Below are positions 1 to 4,263 of a DNA stretch of 5,360 nt, one piece after another (position 1 is the first letter of the stretch; the number at the start of each line of letters is the position of its first letter). The stretch spans positions 1 through 5,360 of the forward strand of contig JAAHHL010000569.1 of the NCBI GenBank assembly GCA_010672185.1. Direction: 5' to 3'. The stretch comes from Caldora sp. SIO3E6. Its GTDB lineage: Bacteria; Cyanobacteriota; Cyanobacteriia; Cyanobacteriales; Coleofasciculaceae. The translations under genes and the position numbers were made by a program. Under the pieces are notes generated by a model. It saw nothing but the letters and a program-made list of their open reading frames with translations. It was not told where the DNA came from and did no database searches.

Positions 1-1
1 C

Positions 2-24
2 ACTTATTCAGCAAGCCCTAAATA
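2..24 (+). repeat. 23-bp direct repeat, copy 1 (partner 1586-1608)
   Basis: The 23 bases beginning ACTTATTCAGCAAGCCC and ending TAAATA are repeated exactly, in the same orientation, at 1586-1608. Together the two copies bracket almost the whole gene-free region. The motif looks like a terminal sequence of a cyanobacterial IS, from memory only, and no transposase is present. Confidence 0.85.
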
Positions 25-27
25 AAA

Positions 28-62
28 GGTGTTAGGTATTAGGTATTAGGTGTTAGGTAAGA
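28..62. repeat. Heptamer tandem repeat (GGTRTTA), STRR type
   Basis: Five 7-bp units: GGTGTTA, GGTATTA, GGTATTA, GGTGTTA and a degenerate GGTAAGA. Arrays of this kind are known as STRR sequences in filamentous cyanobacteria. Confidence 0.85.
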
Positions 63-233
63 GGATTTTTAAGCAATTTCCCAGTTTACACCCTTTGCGG
101 CTGTTTTGTGCTATTGTTGTAGATAATGGAATAGGTGTGCGCCTATCGACCCTAAAACTGTTTGGGGAGTGTGGAAGGTTTGTGATTTAGACATCCTCAA
201 TGACCCCTTTCAGCGTTAGTAATTTGTAACTTT

Positions 234-296
234 GTAGGGGCGGGTTTAGGGTCACCGTTAACGCATTTTGCGACAATATTTATACAAAACCCGCCC
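234..296 (+). repeat. 62-63 bp inverted-repeat element, copy A
   Basis: Begins GTAGGGGCGGGTTTAGGG and ends AAACCCGCCC; the 10-bp arms GGGCGGGTTT and AAACCCGCCC are exact complements. The interior is diverged from copies B and C. The left flank AATTTGTAACTTT (221-233) is shared with copy C, so the true element may begin near 221. Non-coding, REP or MITE-like. Confidence 0.8.
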
Positions 297-325
297 AAGC
301 GATAACCTGGGAAATGTAGTACTCT

Positions 326-342
326 GTCAATTTTGAATTGAC
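326..342. repeat. Short hairpin GTCAATT-TTG-AATTGAC
   Basis: A perfect 7-bp stem with a 3-base loop between element A and the octamer array. No T-run follows on either strand, so it is not called a terminator. Confidence 0.5.
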
Positions 343-362
343 GGGTTGAGGTAGACGCACCA

Positions 363-394
363 GACACGGAGACACGGAGACGCGGAGAGAGAGT
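363..394. repeat. Octamer tandem repeat (GACACGGA)
   Basis: Units GACACGGA, GACACGGA, GACGCGGA and a degraded GAGAGAGT follow each other with an exact 8-bp period. Similar arrays are frequent in cyanobacterial intergenic DNA. Confidence 0.8.
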
Positions 395-426
395 TTATCC
401 ATCATTTATTGATTGACAGGGTAGTG

Positions 427-546
427 ATACCAAATCCGGTTACAATAGAGCCGTTTTGAGCAAATCGTGAAATCTTGCTCTGGGACGTTTCATGAAACGT
501 CTCTACAATGTGGGCATAGCGGGTATATCGATACCGGATTTGGTAT
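427..546. mobile_element. 120-bp MITE-like element with 14-bp terminal inverted repeats
   Basis: ATACCAAATCCGGT (427-440) and ACCGGATTTGGTAT (533-546) are exact inverted repeats. The interior contains the palindrome at 482-503. A third terminus, CGGATTTGGTAT, occurs at 673-684 in the same orientation as the right end, so a longer 427-684 version enclosing element B is also possible. No coding capacity. Confidence 0.65.
482..503. repeat. Palindrome GACGTTTCATGAAACGTC
   Basis: A perfect 18-bp palindrome (484-501), extendable to 482-503 with one G-T pair and followed by TACAATG. It resembles a dispersed cyanobacterial repeat (GAGACGTTNCATG type, from memory). It forms the centre of the 120-bp element. 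Confidence 0.75.
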
Positions 547-592
547 GAAATATAAGCTTGGGGATTGGTTGCACTAACCTGGGGATGGCTTT

Positions 593-654
593 GGGCGGGT
601 TTTGATCCCAATATTCGGGTCAAATAGCTAGATTGTCCCTAAACCCGCCCCTAC
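593..654 (-). repeat. 62-63 bp inverted-repeat element, copy B (inverted)
   Basis: In reverse complement it reads GTAGGGGCGGGTTTAGGGAC, a middle containing AATATTGGGATC, then AAAACCCGCCC. It has the same length (62 bp) as copy C and shares its right interior closely. It lies inside the larger region bounded by ATACCAAATCCG motifs (427-684). Confidence 0.85.
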
Positions 655-672
655 AATGTGTACAATTTAATT

Positions 673-684
673 CGGATTTGGTAT
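673..684 (+). repeat. Third terminal motif CGGATTTGGTAT
   Basis: An exact 12-bp copy of the right end of the 120-bp element (535-546), lying 19 bases past element B and 4 bases before a HIP1 site. Confidence 0.7.
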
Positions 685-687
685 GGT

Positions 688-695
688 GCGATCGC
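688..695. repeat. HIP1 octamer
   Basis: GCGATCGC, the highly iterated palindrome of cyanobacterial genomes. Further copies lie at 1478-1485 and 4388-4395; the last is extended to the 18-bp perfect palindrome AAGCTGCGATCGCAGCTT (4383-4400) inside the asparagine synthase gene. Confidence 0.9.
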
Positions 696-698
696 TTA

Positions 699-779
699 AA
701 TAAGGCAGAATTAGCTCAATATTTTGCTGAACTGCAACTCATGAGATCTAAACTGGAAAGATTATTACGGCTATTTTAA
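699..779 (+). pseudogene. Possible C-terminal coding remnant, family unknown
   Basis: The frame from 699 to the TAA at 777-779 reads NKAELAQYFAELQLMRSK followed by LERLLRLF, a regular amphipathic helix with coding-like composition. Upstream the same frame runs into repeat sequence and has no credible start, so it would be a decayed gene tail. I do not recognise the family, and chance is a real alternative at 26 codons. Confidence 0.25.
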
Positions 780-796
780 TAAACCACAAAGGCACA

Positions 797-823
797 TTCT
801 CCGAAGGAGTTCCCGAAGGGTAG
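797..823. repeat. Small hairpin repeat inserted in a CACAAAGG/CACGAAGG tract
   Basis: CTCC-GAA-GGAG (799-809) is followed by CCC-GAA-GGG (812-820). The unit interrupts what reads as a continuous CCACAAAGGCACA ... GACACGAAGG tract (784-833), itself a common cyanobacterial intergenic motif. It looks like a repeat nested in a repeat. Confidence 0.5.
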
Positions 824-967
824 GACACGAAGGAAGAAAAGGTTTAAGACTGTTAAAATCTTTCTTCTCATAGGCTGACAATGATTCAGACGAGCAAGTG
901 AAGAAATTTGCCAAGTAGAAATTAGAACTTGAGAACCGAGGATAAGATTACGTAAATTTGTAACTTT

Positions 968-1029
968 GTAGGGGCGGGTTTAGGGACAACCTAGACCATA
1001 CTCCCAAATATTAGGATCAAAACCCGCCC
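968..1029 (+). repeat. 62-63 bp inverted-repeat element, copy C
   Basis: Begins GTAGGGGCGGGTTTAGGGAC and ends AAAACCCGCCC, with AATATTAGGATC in the interior matching copy B. The left flank (955-967) matches that of copy A. Its right end coincides with the premature stop codon of the coding remnant at 1029-1175, suggesting the element or its insertion truncated that gene. Confidence 0.85.
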
Positions 1030-1175
1030 TACCGGCATCTCCCATAAAAGTCTACAAGGAAGGCGTTTGAATTCTCTTGACTACTGAACTGTGCCACAAA
1101 AGCCTCTTCCTGTTCAGGAGACAAGTCGTATTCGTGAGCCAGTCGAGTCAGAAAATTGCGAGGTAGCGGTTGCAC
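1029..1175 (-). pseudogene. Truncated N-terminal HTH-like module of a cyanobacterial effector or signalling protein
   Basis: From GTG at 1175 the minus strand reads 48 codons beginning MQPLPRNFLTRLAHEYDL and SPEQEEAFVAQFSS, ending in TAG at 1029. The stretch FLTRLAHEYDLSPEQEEAF matches, from memory, the start of the helix-turn-helix module (sigma-70 region 4-like) found at the N-terminus of large cyanobacterial NACHT, WD40, vWA or pentapeptide proteins. In those it continues into a second helix pair of the type LHIS.NAF..RM..VY.KF. Here that part is replaced by ENSNAFLVDFYGRCR and the stop falls at the edge of repeat element C, so the gene is broken. No Shine-Dalgarno is evident before the GTG. 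Codon pattern and homology are good; the exact parent is uncertain. Confidence 0.55.
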
Positions 1176-1200
1176 TGGGGTAGAGGAATAATGTATCAGA

Positions 1201-1441
1201 TGTAGGGGCGCACCGACCTACATTGGTGTCAACTTAAGGTGAAATCCTTACCCCACAAGGAACTTAAGTTCCTTGCTCATAGCTCAAGTCATCTAAAGAT
1301 GACTCAATCTTCCCAAAAATCTTTAGTCCACTTGAGTGGACTTTATCTATTAGCCGGTGAGTTTAAACTCTGGGTGGGTGTGAAGCTAAGCGTTAAGCTA
1401 TCCCTAGTTTAAGTTGACACCAATGACCGACGTGCGCCCTA
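1201..1441. repeat. REP-like hairpin split by the 203-bp element
   Basis: GGGCGCAC (1206-1213) and GTGCGCCC (1432-1439) are exact 8-bp complements lying on either side of the 1222-1424 element. Removing the element and one copy of its 7-bp flank restores an 8-bp stem with an 8-base loop, CGACCGAC. The left arm shares the TGTAGGGGCG opening of elements A-C. Confidence 0.65.
1222..1424. mobile_element. 203-bp MITE-like element with 16-bp perfect terminal inverted repeats and serial hairpins
   Basis: Termini ATTGGTGTCAACTTAA (1222-1237) and TTAAGTTGACACCAAT (1409-1424) are exact complements. They are flanked by GACCTAC (1215-1221) and GACCGAC (1425-1431), a probable 7-bp target duplication with one mismatch. 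The interior is a chain of hairpins: TAAGG-6-CCTTA (1235-1250), the perfect 20-bp palindrome CAAGGAACTTAAGTTCCTTG (1256-1275), AGTCATCT-AA-AGATGACT (1287-1304), AGTCCACT-TG-AGTGGACT (1325-1342), GAGTTTAAACTC (1359-1370) and a weaker AGCTAAGC/GTTAAGCT (1384-1399). No open frame of note, so it would be moved in trans by a transposase not present here. A structured transcript is an alternative or additional role. Confidence 0.7.
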
Positions 1442-1477
1442 TCTCCGCCGATAAATTGAAAATTGGTTCAATGATAA

Positions 1478-1485
1478 GCGATCGC
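1478..1485. repeat. HIP1 octamer
   Basis: GCGATCGC in otherwise featureless intergenic DNA between the hairpin-rich element and the heptamer array at 1543. Confidence 0.9.
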
Positions 1486-1542
1486 ATACAATTGGCCTAC
1501 TCTCAAATGGCATTGTTGTGGAAAATCCCTGGGTAATCTTCA

Positions 1543-1584
1543 AGCTGAAAGCTGACAGCTGACAGCTCAAAACTGATAGCTAAT
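1543..1584. repeat. Degenerate heptamer tandem repeat (AGCTGAC)
   Basis: Six consecutive 7-bp units: AGCTGAA, AGCTGAC, AGCTGAC, AGCTCAA, AACTGAT, AGCTAAT. An STRR-type array immediately followed by the second copy of the 23-bp direct repeat. Confidence 0.8.
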
Positions 1585-1585
1585 G

Positions 1586-1608
1586 ACTTATTCAGCAAGC
1601 CCTAAATA
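1586..1608 (+). repeat. 23-bp direct repeat, copy 2 (partner 2-24)
   Basis: Exact second copy of the motif at 2-24. It follows directly on a heptamer array (1543-1584), while copy 1 is followed by a different heptamer array (28-62), so both copies have a tandem array on the inner side. Confidence 0.85.
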
Positions 1609-1688
1609 GTCTATATGCGCACAACTTTACCATTATTAGAAATAGTAGCAAAAAATAATTGTCATTGCAAGCAATAGGGGAATAATTT

Positions 1689-1757
1689 TACTGGCAAGAT
1701 GCCAGTACCACGATGTTTACCCTAACTTCATTAGGGGATCGCCCGTCCCTTAAGGGA
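1689..1757 (-). other. Three successive hairpins downstream of the ParB-like gene
   Basis: Reading away from the gene: palindrome TCCCTTAAGGGA (1746-1757, includes the stop codon), CCCTAA-5-TTAGGG (1720-1736), and an 8-bp stem TACTGGCA-AGA-TGCCAGTA (1689-1707). None is followed by a clear T-run on the minus strand, so this may be an mRNA 3' end or processing region rather than a standard intrinsic terminator. The last hairpin resembles an interspersed cyanobacterial repeat. Confidence 0.3.
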
Positions 1758-2487
1758 ACAGGATTTGTGACCAGTTATCGATGATTTTTAACATTGTATC
1801 GCTACTTATTCCTTCCATCCTTTTACCACGTTCAATTTTGACCCGTGCTACGATGTCGATTAAGGAGGTAAACTTATTTTGATTACGCTCTTGTTCAACA
1901 CTTTCGGCAATCTTGTTTGCTCTGTTCTCATCTAAGCCAGCAGCTTTTAATCTGAAGGCTAGTTCGGGTAAGCTCAGGTTGTTAAATATATCTAATGGTT
2001 CTTGTTTTTGGGGAATCTGGTTTTGTAGTTCTTGCAGTTCCTTATCCAATTTTTGCTTAGCTGTTTCCTGCTGATTTTTTAACTCATTGATGCGGTTTTC
2101 CAGCCTTGATTCTAGATTGGTTAAGCGTGATTCTAGGCTAGAGGAACTAGGGTTAGTTGGCTCAGCAACTGTAGCTTGAGGTTTTCGGAGTAAGGCAATT
2201 TGTTGTTTGAGCACCTCCTCATTCTCTTCTTCAACTAGGAAGGCTCCAATCATCTCACCTTTGCGAGGGTCTATCTCTCTGGCTCTAGCAGCAGCGTAAT
2301 ACTCAAAGTCTCCAGCCATTACCTCGTAGGTATCCAAGCCGATGCGTTGGAGAATAATGGGGTTAATCACCCCTTCTACTTGTAAAATTAACTGAGCAGC
2401 TTGCTCTAACTCCTCATCTGTGAAATTTGAGCGAGGGACTGTGGAGGTAATTTTCTTGACAGCAACCAGGGAAGTAGATAATTTCAT
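1750..2487 (-). CDS. ParB-N-like protein with coiled coil and HhH-like C-terminus
   Basis: A 245-residue protein translated from ATG at 2487, directly after the TAA of the nuclease-ParA gene, so the two are surely one operon and probably partners. Residues about 8-98 have the ParB/Srx N-terminal pattern: VINPIILQR (40-48), YEVMAGDFEYYAAARAREI (54-72) and IGAFLVEEENEEV (80-92). The box normally reading GERRxRA is GDFEYYAAARA, so the arginines that contact CTP phosphates in true ParB are absent. Residues 118-158 form a strong coiled coil with Leu/Ile heptads (LESRLTNLESRLENRI). Residues 173-239 are helical, with KFTSLIDIVARVK (205-217) and RMEGISSDTMLKIIDNW (223-239), recalling tandem helix-hairpin-helix DNA-binding segments. 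I see no KorB/ParB helix-turn-helix between the domains. A role as DNA adaptor or stimulator of the ParA is inferred; ordinary partition is the alternative. The stop codon lies inside the 12-bp palindrome TCCCTTAAGGGA. Confidence 0.85.
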   Translation of the reverse strand: MKLSTSLVAVKKITSTVPRSNFTDEELEQAAQLILQVEGVINPIILQRIGLDTYEVMAGDFEYYAAARAREIDPRKGEMIGAFLVEEENEEVLKQQIALLRKPQATVAEPTNPSSSSLESRLTNLESRLENRINELKNQQETAKQKLDKELQELQNQIPQKQEPLDIFNNLSLPELAFRLKAAGLDENRANKIAESVEQERNQNKFTSLIDIVARVKIERGKRMEGISSDTMLKIIDNWSQILFP

Positions 2488-3972
2488 TTAAGCCATTCCT
2501 ATTTTTTCTAAGACTTCTTTACCCAACAATTCAAATTCTCGTGCCGCCATTGAATCTGGCTTAAAGTCAAGCACTGATAAGGGGTCAGCTATTTCCATGT
2601 TTCCCACAGTTTGAGTCTTTTCGGCACATTTTGCCAAATCGTCTCGTTCGTAGATGACAGTTTCTAGTACCTTCAAACCATATCGTTCGGGAATTGCTGC
2701 TAGGCGTTTGGGTAAAGTATGCTGTACAAACTTGGCATTGGTGGATATTTTACAGGCCAGAACTCCCAAGACTTCAATGGGAGGCTTTCTGAGCATTTTC
2801 TTAAAGCTGTTAATTATCTTGATAAACTCTTTGACATTAATTAGTCCTTGGTTGGCAAAAGGCTTTAAATCTGAGGGGATGAGGAGATAGTCAGCAGTAA
2901 TGATCGCAATTCTGGCATACAAATTTAAAGAGGGTGGTGTGTCGATGAGCACAATATCGTATTCATGTTTGACGCCTTCCAGCTTTTGAATCAGCATAGT
3001 TTTGCTAGATTCATTCTGATTGAGCTCATTTTCATATTTCATCAGGTTAATATGAGAAGGAATCACCTTAATTTCAGGGTCACTGAATTGAGAAGTTTTG
3101 GCAACTTCTGGTATCTGGTAAAAATCTTCAGATTCTAAGACATGACGAATATTACTGTCTTTAATATCATCAAAATTTTCATCATCAAATTTGACCAAAC
3201 CTGTGGCAAAAGTGGTGTTAGCTTGGCTATCTAAATCAATAATCAGGACTCTCTTGCCTGCTTTCCTGATAGCAGCAGCTAGATTAACCACCGTTGTGGT
3301 TTTACCGACACCACCTTTATTGTGGTATACTGCAATAATTTTCACTTTTTTGTGCCTCTGTGGTTCAGAACTGGGATGGTCAAGGTTTTGCAGAATCTTG
3401 TGGTGATGGGCTAATGGTTGAGCTTGAAGAAAAGATGTTGTGGGTACGTCTTGTTTGTTTTCGATAATTCCAGGGAGCAATATGCTCTCACTACTATTAG
3501 TGTCAGTTAAATTTGGCGATCTTTCTGATTTTAGGTAATTTTCTTGGAAACTTTCTCTACCAATTAAAGCTTTTATTTCATTGATCTTAACCCCAAGTTC
3601 TTGGCCTAAACACTTAAATACGAGCTGGATCTCAGCTCCAACTCTGTGGTAAATTCTAATTTCTTTGCCATTGGTTAGTAGTCCATAGCGCACATTCAAG
3701 CTTGTTAAGTAGCGCTTTAGTCGGCGAATATGGCTATTTAAATTTTGATTGGGATGCTTGGCCTCCATGACAACACTCAAAGGCGAGTTGCTATCCAAGA
3801 CAAATGGGACAACTTGATTGGCAAAGACTAAAAAATCTAAACGAATACTGCCAAAAGTCACTTCTTGATGCCAAGTATCGGGAGAATAGCCTAACTTCGG
3901 CAGCAGATACTGGACAATCAGTTTGCTTTCTACTTCACTTTCGTTACGGCACAGTTCTGGTTGAAAACTCAA
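2488..3972 (-). CDS. HsdR-N-like nuclease-fold domain fused to ParA/Soj ATPase
   Basis: A 494-residue two-domain protein. Residues about 1-140 resemble the N-terminal domain of type I restriction subunit HsdR (HSDR_N_2-like): E13/E15 in an early helix, then LDF with D46, and the E70-A-K72 pair in VVMEAKHP, a plausible PD-(D/E)XK active site, followed by RYGLLTNGKEIRIYH (95-109). Residues about 142-208 are a polar linker. Residues 209-494 are a complete ParA: deviant Walker A KGGVGKTT at 219-226 with signature lysine K219 and K224, Walker A' IIDLDSQANTT at 244-254, Walker B IVLIDTPP at 340-347, and PSDLKPFANQG (366-376). ParA ATPases dimerise on ATP, bind DNA non-specifically and are usually switched by ParB. 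Typical type Ib ParAs are 200-300 residues, so the nuclease domain is an added module. The start is TTG at 3972; no ATG or GTG lies in frame before the stop codon at 4039-4041. The next gene begins one base after this stop. The ATPase call is firm; cleavage activity is inferred. Confidence 0.9.
   Translation of the reverse strand: MSFQPELCRNESEVESKLIVQYLLPKLGYSPDTWHQEVTFGSIRLDFLVFANQVVPFVLDSNSPLSVVMEAKHPNQNLNSHIRRLKRYLTSLNVRYGLLTNGKEIRIYHRVGAEIQLVFKCLGQELGVKINEIKALIGRESFQENYLKSERSPNLTDTNSSESILLPGIIENKQDVPTTSFLQAQPLAHHHKILQNLDHPSSEPQRHKKVKIIAVYHNKGGVGKTTTVVNLAAAIRKAGKRVLIIDLDSQANTTFATGLVKFDDENFDDIKDSNIRHVLESEDFYQIPEVAKTSQFSDPEIKVIPSHINLMKYENELNQNESSKTMLIQKLEGVKHEYDIVLIDTPPSLNLYARIAIITADYLLIPSDLKPFANQGLINVKEFIKIINSFKKMLRKPPIEVLGVLACKISTNAKFVQHTLPKRLAAIPERYGLKVLETVIYERDDLAKCAEKTQTVGNMEIADPLSVLDFKPDSMAAREFELLGKEVLEKIGMA
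2497..2500 (-). promoter_or_regulatory. Ribosome binding site of the ParB-like gene
   Basis: On the minus strand AGGA lies 9 bases before the ATG at 2487, inside the last codons of the nuclease-ParA gene. It supports the ATG start and independent or coupled translation at the TAA-ATG junction. Confidence 0.55.
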
Positions 3973-3997
3973 TTTAAGTGTTAGGTAGTAGTTAATA

Positions 3998-4018
3998 GGT
4001 CGTAGGTTGTAGGTTGAA
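3998..4018. repeat. Heptamer tandem repeat (GGTTGTA) upstream of the nuclease-ParA gene
   Basis: Three adjacent 7-bp units read GGTCGTA, GGTTGTA, GGTTGAA, and a related TTAGGTAGTAG lies just beside them at 3981. The array sits 25-46 bases before the TTG start, in the likely leader. It looks like a cyanobacterial STRR, but its position would also suit iteron-like binding sites for a partition-type system. Confidence 0.6.
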
Positions 4019-4062
4019 CTCCCAATAAGATGGAAACATTAAACCTAAAACCTTATTTAAGA

Positions 4063-4091
4063 ATTTTGCGGAATGGGGAATAGGCTGTAAA
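4063..4091 (-). promoter_or_regulatory. Possible sigma-70-type promoter for the nuclease-ParA operon
   Basis: On the minus strand TTTACA (4086-4091; 5 of 6 to TTGACA) is separated by 17 bases from CAAAAT (4063-4068; 4 of 6 to TATAAT). Transcription would begin near 4056 and leave a leader of about 85 bases crossing the heptamer array at 3998-4018. This is a match to a loose consensus only; read-through from the asparagine synthase gene is an alternative. Confidence 0.25.
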
Positions 4092-4232
4092 AATTAGGTG
4101 TACCTCATACTTGGCGAGGACTGCGATAGTCGAGATTTATCTCTAACTTCTTCAAGTTTACACTAAACTCAAGTTTGCTAACTACGAGTTTTCACGGATT
4201 TTTCAGTGTTTCAATTGCTACACCAAAGCATC

Positions 4233-4263
4233 TTCTAAATTCTAAATTCTAAATTCTAAATTC
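4233..4263. repeat. Heptamer tandem repeat (TTCTAAA), 4.4 copies
   Basis: Four perfect TTCTAAA units plus TTC run without a break up to the base before the TAG stop codon of the asparagine synthase gene. It is a perfect AT-rich STRR-type array and its copy number is likely to vary between strains. Confidence 0.9.

Larger units (their letters stand above)
1..1749. other. Gene-free repeat mosaic
   Basis: No intact gene of credible length or composition was found on either strand. The stretch is a patchwork of small palindromic and tandem repeats, each listed separately, plus two short coding remnants. Bases 65-220, 824-954 and 1442-1540 show no convincing structure apart from one HIP1 site at 1478. 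No tRNA, rRNA or CRISPR pattern was seen. Confidence 0.75.
3973..4263. other. Intergenic gap with two heptamer arrays
   Basis: A 291-bp gap between two co-directional genes. It holds heptamer arrays at 3998-4018 and 4233-4263, a possible minus-strand promoter (4063-4091), a short hairpin GAGAT-TT-ATCTC (4132-4143) and AGTTTA-CAC-TAAACT (4155-4169). No stable GC-rich hairpin with a T-run was found, so no terminator for the asparagine synthase gene can be assigned. Confidence 0.5.

Noticed and set aside
28..62. CRISPR-like array
   Set aside because: The units are 7 bp with no spacers, so it is a simple tandem repeat.
110..190. Plus-strand frame reading AIVVDNGIGVRLSTLKLFG up to a TAG, hinting at a coding remnant
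   Set aside because: Too short, no start, and the DNGIGV resemblance to kinase ATPase motifs is easily chance.
402..623. 73-codon minus-strand open frame
   Set aside because: It lies across the octamer array, the 120-bp inverted-repeat element and element B; its composition follows the repeats, with no family resemblance or ribosome site.
1689..1707. Intrinsic terminator for the ParB-like gene
   Set aside because: The stem is good (8 bp), but no T-run follows on the minus strand; kept only as part of a hairpin group.
2654..2890. 78-codon plus-strand open frame
   Set aside because: Antisense shadow of the ParA ATPase domain, whose motifs are clear on the minus strand.
3191..3406. 71-codon plus-strand open frame
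   Set aside because: Antisense to the Walker A region of the ParA fusion; apparent hydrophobic runs come from the complementary strand.
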